The translations under genes and the position numbers were made by a program. A stretch of DNA of 55,567 bases from Litoreibacter sp. Its GTDB lineage: Bacteria; Pseudomonadota; Alphaproteobacteria; Rhodobacterales; Rhodobacteraceae. Position 1 is the first letter of the stretch, and the number at the start of each line of letters is the position of its first letter. The DNA is taken from contig JAPORH010000015.1 in assembly GCA_026710325.1 (NCBI GenBank), positions 1 to 55,567 of the forward strand, in the 5' to 3' direction. The notes below the pieces were generated by a model. That model was not told the DNA's origin and ran no database searches. It saw nothing but the letters and a program-made list of their open reading frames with translations. Shown here piece after piece: positions 1 through 8,620 of the stretch.

Positions 1-2
1 CG

Positions 3-65
3 GGCGCTTTCAAGCCCAAAATCGAAGGCTATTTCGCCGTGAGTCGTGTACCGTGGGAATTTTGA
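3..65 (+). CDS. C-terminal end of a truncated gene, function not recognised
   Basis: An open frame enters from the left edge and runs 20 codons to a TGA at 63-65. The residues GAFKPKIEGYFAVSRVPWEF look like a natural protein C-terminus, mixed in composition with aromatic residues. Nothing identifies the family. About 100 nt without a gene separate it from the next gene on the same strand. It could also be a chance open frame, because only 63 nt are visible. Confidence 0.4.
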   Translation, partial: GAFKPKIEGYFAVSRVPWEF

Positions 66-168
66 CAAATTATCAACATATTTCGCCTTGCTTCAGCCTT
101 AGAATTGCCACGATCTCTGTTCGCAAAAGGCCTTGCGCGTGTGACATGGTGATGGTGAATGCTGACGC

Positions 169-813
169 ATGATGGATACCTACAACCCGCCCCAAGACCC
201 GCTTGACGTGCTGTATGAGGACGCTGAGCTATTGCTGGTGAATAAACCTTCCGGTTTGCTCTCGGTACCGGGCAAGGGGGAGCATCTGGCTGATTGCCTG
301 ATTGCGCGGGTGCAGGCAGCCTTCCCGACGGCGCTTCTGGTGCATCGGCTCGATCGTGACACGTCTGGCGTTATGGTCTTTGGCTTAACCAAATCCGCGC
401 AGCGTCACCTAGGCCTGCAATTCGAAAAACGGCATACAAAGAAAACCTATGCCGCGCTTGTGCATGGCGGGGTGGCCGAGAAATCGGGGGAGATTGACCT
501 GCCCCTGATCGTTGATTGGCCCAACCGCCCTCTGCAGCATGTGAATTTCGAGACAGGCAAGCCGGCCCTGACGGAGTGGCGCCGTGGCGCGGTCAAAGAT
601 GGGGTCACGCGTATGCGGCTCTACCCTAAAACCGGCCGCTCGCACCAGCTAAGGGTTCATATGAAAGAACTGGGCCACCCGATCGTGGGGGACCCGTTCT
701 ATTCGGAAAACTGGCAGGATTTTCCGCGTATGATGTTGCATGCCGAAAGCCTGAAACTGCGCCACCCGCAAGGCGGGCGGCACATGGAATTCAAGGCAAA
801 AACGCCCTTTTAG
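169..813 (+). CDS. rluA: RluA-family rRNA/tRNA pseudouridine synthase
   Basis: This 214-residue enzyme isomerises uridine to pseudouridine in RNA. The RluA-family signature HRLDRDTSG lies near residues 59-67 and contains the catalytic Asp. Further family blocks are KTYAALVHGG, GRSHQLRVHM and HPIVGDPFY. The length is close to E. coli RluA, which modifies 23S rRNA and a tRNA, so RluA is a better guess than the longer RluC/RluD, which carry an S4 domain; none is present here. Two ATGs are adjacent at 169 and 172 and the ribosome-binding site is weak, so the exact start is uncertain by one codon. The stop overlaps the stop of the convergent methyltransferase gene. Confidence 0.88.
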   Translation: MMDTYNPPQDPLDVLYEDAELLLVNKPSGLLSVPGKGEHLADCLIARVQAAFPTALLVHRLDRDTSGVMVFGLTKSAQRHLGLQFEKRHTKKTYAALVHGGVAEKSGEIDLPLIVDWPNRPLQHVNFETGKPALTEWRRGAVKDGVTRMRLYPKTGRSHQLRVHMKELGHPIVGDPFYSENWQDFPRMMLHAESLKLRHPQGGRHMEFKAKTPF

Positions 814-1430
814 AGCCTTTTTGCTACGACAAATCGGCTTGGCGGTTTGACCGGGTAAGAGCCTGTTTCGATGATTTCGAACCCGGCCTTGGCGATCGCG
901 TTTTCCAGCTGCTCGGTGGTGAAATAGCTGACCGTCGCCGGAGCTTTTCCGACGAGCTGCATGGCGGGGATAAGAACGCGAACCAATGGGTTGAATTGGC
1001 GAAGGCATGGCGTCTTTGAAATGAACAACCCACCCGGCTTCACCAGATTGGCGGCCTGTGCCAAGAAGACGTCCAGATCAGCGACAAGGTGCATCAGGTT
1101 AAACGCGGTGACCACGTCTGCTGCGCCCTGCAAGCCTTGCAGCGTTTCAGCGGTGGCCGTTTTGAAGGTCACGTTCTCCCCGCCTTTCAGCCGGGCTTCG
1201 GCCTGCGCGATCATGCCGGGGGAGATGTCCGTCGCGGTAACATGGGCGACATTTGGGCTCAAAAGCAGTGCAGTTGCGCCCGTGCCGCAACCAAGCTCGA
1301 GCACGTGGTCGCGCTCCGACAGGTGGCTGCGGACGCGTTCCAGCGATTGCTCATAGGCGTCCATATTCTTAATCGGGTCTTTGGCATATTTGGGTGCTAT
1401 TCTGTCCCAAAAGGCGGCGGTGTCGGTCAT
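810..1430 (-). CDS. Class I SAM-dependent methyltransferase
   Basis: The 206-residue product has the Rossmann SAM-binding motif VLELGCGTGATALLL near residues 42-56, an acidic motif II (VTATDISPGM) and a post-II motif containing NLMHLVADL. This is the UbiE/Methyltransf_11 type; the substrate cannot be inferred. I chose the ATG at 1430 because AAAGGAG lies 8 nt upstream and the family N-terminus (FWDRIAPKYA) follows directly; an in-frame extension to 1673 would add about 80 unrelated residues and run into the divergent LysR gene. The gene is divergent from that LysR regulator, the classical layout for a LysR target, so control by it is plausible (inference). Its stop overlaps the rluA stop (810-813). 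Confidence 0.85.
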   Translation of the reverse strand: MTDTAAFWDRIAPKYAKDPIKNMDAYEQSLERVRSHLSERDHVLELGCGTGATALLLSPNVAHVTATDISPGMIAQAEARLKGGENVTFKTATAETLQGLQGAADVVTAFNLMHLVADLDVFLAQAANLVKPGGLFISKTPCLRQFNPLVRVLIPAMQLVGKAPATVSYFTTEQLENAIAKAGFEIIETGSYPVKPPSRFVVAKRL

Positions 1431-1515
1431 TTCAAATCTCCTTTCCACCCTCAGATACCCATGCATTAGGCCTTTATAAATTGCCGAAATCTGGGGGTAT
1501 GATATACAAAAATGC

Positions 1516-2406
1516 ATGAACTGGCAGTCCATCACTTTTAACTGGAACCAGGCGCGCGCCTTTCTGGCAACCGCGGAGGAGGGGTCGCTCTCGGCTGCGG
1601 CACGCGCGCTTGGCATGACCCAACCCACCCTTGGACGACAGGTCTCCGCGTTGGAGGAGGAACTAGGTGTCACCCTGTTCGAGCGCGTAGGCCGCGCCTT
1701 GGTTCTGACCGATGCGGGCCACCAGCTGCTCGCCCATGTTCGGGCAATGGGGGAGGCCGCCAGTCATTTTTCCCTCACCGCGACAGGCCAGTCGCAGCAA
1801 GCCAGTGGGCATGTCGCAATCTCTGCGACTGATATTATGTCGGTCATGCATTTGCCGCAGATCCTAAGGCGGTTGCGCGACGCGGCGCCTGGGATCAGGG
1901 TCACTGTGGTGGCGCAGAACGAGATCAGTGATCTTCTCAGGCGTGAAGCGGATATAGCCATTCGCCACGCCCGTCCGACCGAGCCCGACCTCTTTGCGCG
2001 CAAAGTCGGGGAAACGACGGGCCATCTTTATGCGACAACCGAATACTTGCAGCGTGCAGGCTGGCCGCAAACCCCGGAAGAGCTCGCTCGGTGTACCTTC
2101 GTTGGCTATGATAATCATGCTGAATACGTGTCTATTATGGCCCAAAACGGCCTGCAGATCAGCGAAAGCAACATTCAATATGCTTCAGGACATGGACCTA
2201 CCGCTTGGGGGATGATCCGCGCGGGGCTTGGCATTGGACCGATGAGCCGCGACATTGCGCAGCTCTCCCCGGATATGCAAATCGTACTCCCAGAGCTCGT
2301 TATTCCAATTCCAGTCTGGCTCATTGCGCATCGCGAACTGCACACCGCAAAACGTATCCGGGTGGTGTTCGACTTGCTCGCTGAGGAACTCGCAAAGCTG
2401 GTTTAG
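1516..2406 (+). CDS. LysR-family transcriptional regulator
   Basis: The protein has 296 residues. An N-terminal winged helix-turn-helix (about residues 10-68, with FLATAEEGSLSAAARALGMT and the recognition helix QPTLGRQVSALEEELG) is followed by a periplasmic-binding-protein-like effector domain. The length is normal for LysR. The ATG at 1516 is used because the ATG at 1512 is in a frame that stops at once; the ribosome-binding site is poor. It is divergent from the methyltransferase gene, with 85 nt between starts, so auto-regulation and regulation of that neighbour are likely. The aldehyde dehydrogenase gene converges on it 13 nt downstream. The inducer is unknown. Confidence 0.9.
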   Translation: MNWQSITFNWNQARAFLATAEEGSLSAAARALGMTQPTLGRQVSALEEELGVTLFERVGRALVLTDAGHQLLAHVRAMGEAASHFSLTATGQSQQASGHVAISATDIMSVMHLPQILRRLRDAAPGIRVTVVAQNEISDLLRREADIAIRHARPTEPDLFARKVGETTGHLYATTEYLQRAGWPQTPEELARCTFVGYDNHAEYVSIMAQNGLQISESNIQYASGHGPTAWGMIRAGLGIGPMSRDIAQLSPDMQIVLPELVIPIPVWLIAHRELHTAKRIRVVFDLLAEELAKLV

Positions 2407-2419
2407 GTGGCGTGTTGAC

Positions 2420-3847
2420 TTAGCTGTCCCAGGCGCTGACGGCTTTGACCTCGAGGAACTCTTCTAGCCCGAATACACCGCCCTCGCGGCCGTTGCCGGA
2501 TTGCTTGTAGCCCCCGAATGGCGAGCCCTGCGCGAAGCCTGAGCCGTTGGTCTCCACCATGCCAGACCGGACCCGGCGCGCCACGCGGCGGCGCTTCTCC
2601 TGATCCTCGGTCTGGATGTAGTTGGTCAGCCCGTAAGGCGTGTCATTGGCCAGTTCAATCGCGTGCGCCTCATCCTCAAACGGCATGATCGACAGGACAG
2701 GGCCGAAAATCTCCTGTTTGTAGATTTCCATGTCTGGGGTCACATCCGCAAAAACCGTCGGGCGGCAATAGTAGCCGCGGTTCAGATTTTCTGGGCGGCC
2801 AACGCCACCAGCGACCAGCCGCGCACCTTCGTCGATGCCTTGCTGAATAAGCCCTTGGACCTTTTCAAACTGGGCCGCGCTGACGAGCGGGCCGATATGT
2901 TTGCCCTCTTCCGAGGCCGGCCCAACGACGGTTTTGTTCGCCATCTCGATCGCTTGCTCGACCGCCTGCTCATAGCGCGACGCCTCGACCAGCATCCGGG
3001 TGGGTGCGTTGCAGGATTGGCCCGTGTTGCGGAAGCAGCGGACGACCCCTTGGCTCACGGCTTTCTCGTTTGCATCGGCGAAGATGATATTTGCACCCTT
3101 GCCGCCCAGCTCAAGGCTCACGCGTTTCAGGGTTTCAGCCGCCGCGACGGAGATCAGCTTGCCTGCGCGTGACGACCCGGTGAAAGATACCATATCGACC
3201 TCCGGATGCGCGCTCAGTTGCGAGCCGACGCCTGGGCCATCCCCGTTCACCATGTTGAAGACACCCTTCGGAAAGCCTGCTTCATGGATGAAATCAGCAA
3301 ACAGAATGCCCGACAACGGCGCGATTTCGGACGGTTTCAACACGGCTGTACAGCCTGTTGCCAGTGCAGGAATGGCTTTCAGCACGATCTGGTTCATCGG
3401 CCAGTTCCAAGGTGTGATCAATGCGCAGACGCCAATCGGCTCATATAGCGTGGCCTCGGTCTTGGTGAACATGCGGTCGAACTCGAAGCTCTCCAACGCC
3501 TTCAGGAACCCGCCCAAATGCCACGAACCTGCGCCAACCTGCTGCGCCCGCGCCAGGTCCTGCGGCGCACCCATCTCAAGGCTGATCGCTTGGGCCATTT
3601 CTTCAGCGCGGTCGTTATAGACCTCGGACAAGGTCTTCAGCAGCGCGATCCGCTCCTCTTTCGAGGTTTGCGACCACTCGTCAAAGCTTGCTCGTGCCGC
3701 AGCGACAGCGGCATTCGTGTCTGCCTCCGACCCGAGTGAGATGGTTGCGCAGACCTCTTCGGTTGACGGATTAATCACGTCGAAATCACTGGGCGCGGAA
3801 GGCGCAACCCATGCGCCGTCGATGTAGAAATTCTTCTGGTTCTTCAT
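2420..3847 (-). CDS. NAD(P)-dependent aldehyde dehydrogenase
   Basis: This 475-residue ALDH-superfamily enzyme oxidises an aldehyde to an acid. Visible motifs are the cofactor-binding PWNWP block, FTGSSRAGK (NAD binding), the general-base Glu in SLELGGKGAN (about residue 250), the catalytic Cys in NTGQSCNAPTR (about residue 284) and EIFGPVLSI near the C-terminus. The start at 3847 is preceded by GGGAGG and begins MKNQKNFYIDGAWV, the usual ALDH N-terminus; an upstream in-frame ATG at 3991 would add 48 unrelated residues. Substrate specificity cannot be read from the sequence. The peroxiredoxin gene is divergent, with about 177 nt between starts. Confidence 0.92.
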   Translation of the reverse strand: MKNQKNFYIDGAWVAPSAPSDFDVINPSTEEVCATISLGSEADTNAAVAAARASFDEWSQTSKEERIALLKTLSEVYNDRAEEMAQAISLEMGAPQDLARAQQVGAGSWHLGGFLKALESFEFDRMFTKTEATLYEPIGVCALITPWNWPMNQIVLKAIPALATGCTAVLKPSEIAPLSGILFADFIHEAGFPKGVFNMVNGDGPGVGSQLSAHPEVDMVSFTGSSRAGKLISVAAAETLKRVSLELGGKGANIIFADANEKAVSQGVVRCFRNTGQSCNAPTRMLVEASRYEQAVEQAIEMANKTVVGPASEEGKHIGPLVSAAQFEKVQGLIQQGIDEGARLVAGGVGRPENLNRGYYCRPTVFADVTPDMEIYKQEIFGPVLSIMPFEDEAHAIELANDTPYGLTNYIQTEDQEKRRRVARRVRSGMVETNGSGFAQGSPFGGYKQSGNGREGGVFGLEEFLEVKAVSAWDS

Positions 3848-4024
3848 GGGGGGCCTCCCAAGGCAGTCCGATTTCTCGGCAACATGGGGGGACGCCAGTT
3901 CCAGCGCAACCACCAATTGCGACCGGCCTGAGCGCAAATCAGACAAAGCGCATGCAGGGGGATGCAAACCGGACGGCGCATGCTTATACATGGGTTAACC
4001 GATCTGCCAAAAAGGAGCTGCCAC

Positions 4025-4675
4025 ATGGCCCTTCGCATCAACGACACTATTCCAAATTTGTCTGTCACAACCGACCAAGGCGAGATTTCGCTGCATGACT
4101 GGGTTGGCGACAGCTGGGCGGTAATTTTCAGCCACCCGAAAGACTTTACCCCCGTCTGCACGACCGAGTTCGGCGCAGTCGCGCAGCTGGCGGATGAATG
4201 GGCCAAGCGCAACACCAAGGTGCTGGGCGTCTCCGTTGACGGGGTCGAGGATCACGTGAAGTGGAAAGCTGATATCGAGAAAGTGGCCGAAGCCAAGGCC
4301 GAGTTCGCCATCGTCGCCGATGACGGGCTGGAAATGGCGAAAGCCTTCGACATGTTGCCCTCCGAATACGTGCTGCCCGATGGCCGTACCCCTGCTGACA
4401 GCGCGACCGTCCGCTCCGTCTTCATCATCGGCCCCGACAAGCAGGTCAAACTGATGATGACCTACCCGATGACCGTTGGCCGCAACTTCGCGGAGATCAT
4501 CCGAGCGCTGGACGGCCTGCAAATGTCCGCCAAAGGCGTGGCAACCCCGGCTAACTGGGAAGTGGGCCAAGACGTGATCGTACCGCCCGCCGTCTCCACC
4601 GAGGACGCGGAAAGCAAGTTCGGCACAGTGACGACCGTGCTGCCTTACCTACGCACGGTCAAAGCCCCGGGCTAA
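4025..4675 (+). CDS. 1-Cys peroxiredoxin (Prx6/AhpC-TSA family)
   Basis: The 216-residue product is a thiol peroxidase that reduces hydrogen peroxide and organic peroxides. The peroxidatic Cys45 sits in FTPVCTTEFG, preceded by HPKDFTP. The long C-terminal arm (VGRNFAEIIRALDGLQ, then TPANWEVGQDVIVPP) is typical of the Prx6 subgroup, and no resolving Cys is visible at the usual 2-Cys position. AAAAGGAG lies 7 nt before the ATG at 4025. It is a single-gene unit with its own terminator downstream. The physiological reductant is not evident. Confidence 0.93.
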   Translation: MALRINDTIPNLSVTTDQGEISLHDWVGDSWAVIFSHPKDFTPVCTTEFGAVAQLADEWAKRNTKVLGVSVDGVEDHVKWKADIEKVAEAKAEFAIVADDGLEMAKAFDMLPSEYVLPDGRTPADSATVRSVFIIGPDKQVKLMMTYPMTVGRNFAEIIRALDGLQMSAKGVATPANWEVGQDVIVPPAVSTEDAESKFGTVTTVLPYLRTVKAPG

Positions 4676-4697
4676 GTCACGTTGATAACAGGATGAG

Positions 4698-4725
4698 GCC
4701 GGTCCTAGAGAGGGCCGGCTTTTTT
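4698..4725 (+). terminator. Rho-independent terminator of the peroxiredoxin gene
   Basis: The arms GCCGGTCC (4698-4705) and GGGCCGGC (4712-4719) pair over 8 bp with one G-T wobble. The loop has six bases and a run of six T follows at once (4720-4725). It lies 22 nt after the peroxiredoxin stop. Confidence 0.88.
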
Positions 4726-4944
4726 GTCCGCAGCTTGCTGATAGAGTGAGGTTATTCTGTACGACAGCGGTGATGAAGACTGCGCCGCTTCAAACCCTCG
4801 TTTTGTTACTCTGGCCCCAGTTAACATAATTCAAAAACTCTGGAGAGTGTCAAAGGTCGAGGCAAACCAGAGATTTCGTTGATGGTGATCCAAGAGGCCT
4901 TACAAACAAACTCTGTCATTTTTCTGACGTGCTATTGCTATCCC

Positions 4945-5316
4945 CTACGAAGAAAAACAAAAGCATCTTTGGCCGCCCTTCTTCGGGAGTGAAGACCATT
5001 CTTTGAGCGATACTGTCGCTGTCCGGGTCGGCCAAGTGTCGGGCATACGCTTTGTCCACTCCCCCACCAAGATCCAGAACTTCTCGCTCGTCTCGAAGAA
5101 AAAAATCCAGATATCGGCGTTTCTAAACGGCGACCATTCGCCCGGACTAATTATGTGACCAAACCTATCTAACTCGGAAATCGCTTCGAGAAAATCCGCG
5201 GGTGGCTGATAGAGCGAAATTGTGAAAGGGGGGTTGGAACTCAACGCGAACTTTGTATCCGCGAGAGTAGCGCTGGACAAAAATATAAAACATAAGGCAA
5301 GCAAAATTTTAGACAT
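4945..5316 (-). CDS. Small exported protein of unknown function
   Basis: The product has 123 residues. Starting at the ATG at 5316, the N-terminus MSKILLALCFIFLSSATLADT is a textbook Sec signal peptide with probable cleavage after LADT or ATLA. The mature part is aromatic-rich (WIFFFETSEKFWILVGEW) and shows no motif I recognise. The ribosome-binding site is only a weak GGGGA. The gene lies 75 nt downstream of nadE on the same strand and could be co-transcribed with it. The 219 nt between its stop and the peroxiredoxin terminator show no gene. Coding status rests mainly on the signal peptide. Confidence 0.55.
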   Translation of the reverse strand: MSKILLALCFIFLSSATLADTKFALSSNPPFTISLYQPPADFLEAISELDRFGHIISPGEWSPFRNADIWIFFFETSEKFWILVGEWTKRMPDTWPTRTATVSLKEWSSLPKKGGQRCFCFSS

Positions 5317-5391
5317 TTGCTCGGTCCCCGTATGACCGGACTTGCTGAGATTTTGGGTCCATGTGCCCATTTGCCTTCGCGACAAATACAA

Positions 5392-7050
5392 TCACCCCTC
5401 GTCCCGCCATCTGTTAACAATTGGATACCGCCGGTCCAGCCAGAAGGCGCGGTTGGTCAGCCTTGCGCCGGGGGCGGATTGGAAGCGTTTGTATTCGCTG
5501 ATGTAGATCAGGTGTTCGATCTTTTTGACGACCTCGCGCTCATGTCCGGCGGCGACCACTTCGGCCACGGATTGCTCCCGATCGACCAGGCGGTCGAGGA
5601 TGTCGTCCAGCACCTCATAGGGCGGCAGCGAGTCCTCGTCCTTTTGGTCCGGACGCAGCTCGGCTGAAGGGGGTTTGTCGATGATGCGCTGTGGGATGAC
5701 CTCCCCCGCCGGGCCCGCCATCCAGGGGCGGTGGTGGGCGTTGCGCCAGCGGCAGGTCTCGAACACCCGCATCTTGTAGAGGTCTTTGATCGGGTTATAG
5801 CCGCCCGACATATCGCCATAGATCGTGGCATAGCCGACCGCGACCTCGGATTTATTGCCCGTGGTCAGCAACATTTCGCCGAACTTGTTCGACAACGCCA
5901 TCAGCATCAGCCCGCGTAGGCGCGACTGGATGTTTTCCTCGGTCACGTCTGGTTTGGTGCCTTCCATCAGCGGCGCAAGCGCCTCGGTCACGGCTTCCCG
6001 CGGGCCTGCAATTGGCACCGTATCAATCCGCGCACCGAGCGCGTTGGCGCATTCTGACGCGTCTTCGAGCGAGTGCTCGGATGTGTATTCCGACGGTAGC
6101 ATGACGCAGCGCACGTTCTCTGAGCCAAGCGCGTCGCAGGCGATGGTGGCGACGAGTGCGGAATCGATGCCGCCAGACATACCCAGCAGCACCTTTTTGA
6201 ACCCGGTCTTGCCCATATAGTCGCGCAAGCTTTCGACCATCATGCGGTAGTCGAGCTCCCACTCATCGGGGTGCACGTGTTTTTCGCCCGGGAGTGCGCG
6301 CCAGCCGTCGGTGGTTTCCTCGAAATCGACATGGACGATGGCCTCGTCAAAGGCGGGTAGTTGAAGGGCAAGCTCGCCGCCCGGGTTCAACACGAAGGAG
6401 CATCCGTCAAACACCTGATCATCCTGCCCGCCGACCATGTTGAGATAGACAAGCGGCAGGCCCGTCTCGACCACGCGGGAGACCATGTGGCCTATGCGAA
6501 TATCGTGTTTGTTGCGGAAATAGGGGGAGCCGTTGGGCACGAGCAACATTTGCGCGCCGCTTTCTGCCAGCGTCTCGGATACGTCTTCGTGCCAGGCATC
6601 CTCACAAATCGGGGTGCCGATGCGCATTGGGTCGAGCGCGTAGGGGCCTTGGATCGGACCGCGCTCGTAGACGCGTTTTTCGTCGAATACATTAAAGTTG
6701 GGAAGCTCATGTTTGAGCACGCGGGTTGCAACCTTGCCGCCCTTCAGGATCGAATAGGCGTTATAGAGCTTGTCGCCCTGCATCAGCGGGTGGCCGATGC
6801 CGATGGCGGGGCCATCTGCGCAAGCCTGCGCCAGCTCATCGACCATACGCGTCGCATGTTCTGTGAAGGCGGGCTTCATCGCCAGGTCTTGCACCTGATA
6901 ACCCGTCATGAACATCTCGGGCAGCGCGAGCATTTGCGCGCCAGCCTCCGTCGCCCGGCCCCAGGCGTCGCGCGCTTTTGCAGCATTGCCCGCAAAATCA
7001 CCCACGGTCGGGTTCAACTGCGCAAGAGTGAGGCGAAATTTCTGGGTCAT
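5392..7050 (-). CDS. nadE: Glutamine-dependent NAD+ synthetase
   Basis: This 552-residue two-domain enzyme makes NAD from deamido-NAD, ATP and glutamine. Residues 1 to about 260 form the CN-hydrolase (glutaminase) domain, with its Glu in LALPEMFMTGY and the nucleophilic Cys in GTPICEDAWHE. The C-terminal synthetase domain carries the ATP pyrophosphatase P-loop VLLGMSGGIDSALVATIA and later GNKSEVAVGY and ATIYGDMSGGYNPIKDLYK. The length is normal for the long bacterial form. The start MTQKFRLTLAQLNPTVGD matches the beginning of the hydrolase fold. It is divergent from the MORN-repeat gene, with about 140 nt between them and no obvious operator. Confidence 0.95.
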   Translation of the reverse strand: MTQKFRLTLAQLNPTVGDFAGNAAKARDAWGRATEAGAQMLALPEMFMTGYQVQDLAMKPAFTEHATRMVDELAQACADGPAIGIGHPLMQGDKLYNAYSILKGGKVATRVLKHELPNFNVFDEKRVYERGPIQGPYALDPMRIGTPICEDAWHEDVSETLAESGAQMLLVPNGSPYFRNKHDIRIGHMVSRVVETGLPLVYLNMVGGQDDQVFDGCSFVLNPGGELALQLPAFDEAIVHVDFEETTDGWRALPGEKHVHPDEWELDYRMMVESLRDYMGKTGFKKVLLGMSGGIDSALVATIACDALGSENVRCVMLPSEYTSEHSLEDASECANALGARIDTVPIAGPREAVTEALAPLMEGTKPDVTEENIQSRLRGLMLMALSNKFGEMLLTTGNKSEVAVGYATIYGDMSGGYNPIKDLYKMRVFETCRWRNAHHRPWMAGPAGEVIPQRIIDKPPSAELRPDQKDEDSLPPYEVLDDILDRLVDREQSVAEVVAAGHEREVVKKIEHLIYISEYKRFQSAPGARLTNRAFWLDRRYPIVNRWRDEG

Positions 7051-7192
7051 ATGCGTCTTTCAAGCTCGTCAGTGCCACGTTCTAGCAGAGAGTGGCCGGA
7101 GGGAAAGGGGCGGCATTGCCGCTGCTTGTCACACCGGGCGAGTTCCATTAGGTTGCAGATATTAAAAATCGGGCAGGCCGAGGGACATTTCC

Positions 7193-8617
7193 GTGACGCT
7201 GAGAGTGACATTGACCGCCGCTATTTTGCTGGCCGCCGCCCCCGTTGTGGCGCAGGAGAGCGGCACCAAGCAATATGAAGACGGCGCGATCTATTCCGGC
7301 TCCTTCAAGGACGGCAAGCGCCATGGGCAAGGCACGTTCACCCTGCCAAGCGGGTATGAATATACCGGCAACTGGGTCGACGGGGAGATCAAAGGCCAAG
7401 GCACCGCCCGCTTCCCGAACGGCGCTCTCTATGAAGGGCAGTTTCTGGCGGGCAAACCCGACGGCTTCGGCAAGATCATCCTTGCTGATGGTGGCACCTA
7501 TGAAGGCGATTGGGCCGACGGGGAAATCAACGGCCGCGGCATCGCCAACCTGTCCAACGGCACGCGCTATGAGGGGGAGTTTCGCAACGGCCAATACCAC
7601 GGCACTGGATTGCTGATGAGCCCCAACGGCTACCGCTACGAGGGCCAATGGGTGGCTGGCGTCAAGGAAGGCAAAGGCAAGATCAGCTTCCCCGATGGCG
7701 GCACCTATGAGGGCGGCATGAAAGCCGGCAAACGCCACGGCGAGGGCGCGTTGGTCATGCCCGACGGGCTGACCTATGTCGGTGGCTGGGAAGATGACCA
7801 GAACCATGGCCAAGGCACGCTGACTCTGGCCAATGGCGATGTGTATGAAGGTGAATTTGTTGCGGGCGCCCGGCAAGGGCAAGGCAAGCGGACCTACGCG
7901 AATGGCGATGTTTACGAGGGTGGTTTTCTCGAAGATTTTCGCCATGGGGAGGGCACGCTGACCCGCGTGGACGGGTTCAGCTACTCGGGAACATGGACCG
8001 CGGGGCGCATTTCGGGCCAGGGCAAGATCACCTACCCTGATGGCACGGTTTATGAGGGGGCGTTGGAGAATGACGTTCCCAACGGTATGGGCAAGATGAC
8101 CTATACGGACGGCTCCACCTATGAAGGCGGCTGGGTCAATGGTGTCAATGAGGGCGAGGCTATCGCGCGCTTCGCTGGGGGCGCGGTCTATGAAGGGACC
8201 TTTGTGAATGCCAAGATCGACGGCCTCGGCACCATGACCTACCCCGACGGGTTCCGCTATGAGGGGGAGTGGCGCGCAGGACTGCAGCACGGGCAGGGCA
8301 AGGCAACCTATGGCGATGGCTCTGTCTATGAGGGTGGTTTTGTTGATGGGAAACGCGAGGGGCAAGGCAGCTTAATTCGGCCTACTGGGTACAGCTATGT
8401 CGGCGAGTGGAAGGCCGATCAGATCAATGGCACCGGCATCGAGACTTATGCCACCGGCGACGTCTACGAGGGCGAGCTGGTCAATGGCCAACGCTCCGGC
8501 CGGGGGGTGATGCGTTACGTAAGCGGTCCGGTGACGAGCGGCGGCTGGGAGCAAGGGCTTTTGACGCAGCCCGACCCCGAAGTCGAAGAAGAAACGGGCG
8601 AAGCCGCGACCGAGTAG
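7193..8617 (+). CDS. Periplasmic/secreted MORN-repeat protein
   Basis: The 474-residue protein is made almost wholly of MORN repeats. A signal peptide (MTLRVTLTAAILLAAAPVVAQ, first 21 residues) is followed by about 18 tandem 23-residue units of the form YEGxWxxGxxxGxGxxxxxDGxx running to about residue 450, then an acidic tail (PDPEVEEETGEAATE). The start codon is GTG at 7193 with GAGGGA upstream. MORN units form elongated beta-hairpin arrays that bind lipids or other proteins in known cases; the partner here is unknown. Nothing in the neighbourhood (nadE, photolyase) suggests a pathway. The long open frame on the opposite strand is a by-product of the repetitive coding sequence. Confidence 0.85.
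   Translation: MTLRVTLTAAILLAAAPVVAQESGTKQYEDGAIYSGSFKDGKRHGQGTFTLPSGYEYTGNWVDGEIKGQGTARFPNGALYEGQFLAGKPDGFGKIILADGGTYEGDWADGEINGRGIANLSNGTRYEGEFRNGQYHGTGLLMSPNGYRYEGQWVAGVKEGKGKISFPDGGTYEGGMKAGKRHGEGALVMPDGLTYVGGWEDDQNHGQGTLTLANGDVYEGEFVAGARQGQGKRTYANGDVYEGGFLEDFRHGEGTLTRVDGFSYSGTWTAGRISGQGKITYPDGTVYEGALENDVPNGMGKMTYTDGSTYEGGWVNGVNEGEAIARFAGGAVYEGTFVNAKIDGLGTMTYPDGFRYEGEWRAGLQHGQGKATYGDGSVYEGGFVDGKREGQGSLIRPTGYSYVGEWKADQINGTGIETYATGDVYEGELVNGQRSGRGVMRYVSGPVTSGGWEQGLLTQPDPEVEEETGEAATE
7270..8545 (+). repeat. 69-bp-period tandem repeat encoding MORN units
   Basis: The coding sequence repeats with a 69-bp period (23 codons) about 18 times. Each unit starts with a Tyr-Glu-Gly codon block (TATGAGGGN-like) and contains a GGC-CAA/CGC-GGC block. 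Units are diverged in nucleotide sequence, so this is an old array under protein-level selection rather than a recent expansion. Confidence 0.8.
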
Positions 8618-8620
8618 CGG

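Noticed and set aside
7148-8365. Long frame of about 405 codons on the minus strand opposite the MORN gene
   Set aside because: It mirrors the 69-bp repeat of the true gene, gives a low-complexity product and starts in no sensible place. The plus-strand signal peptide and MORN units are decisive.
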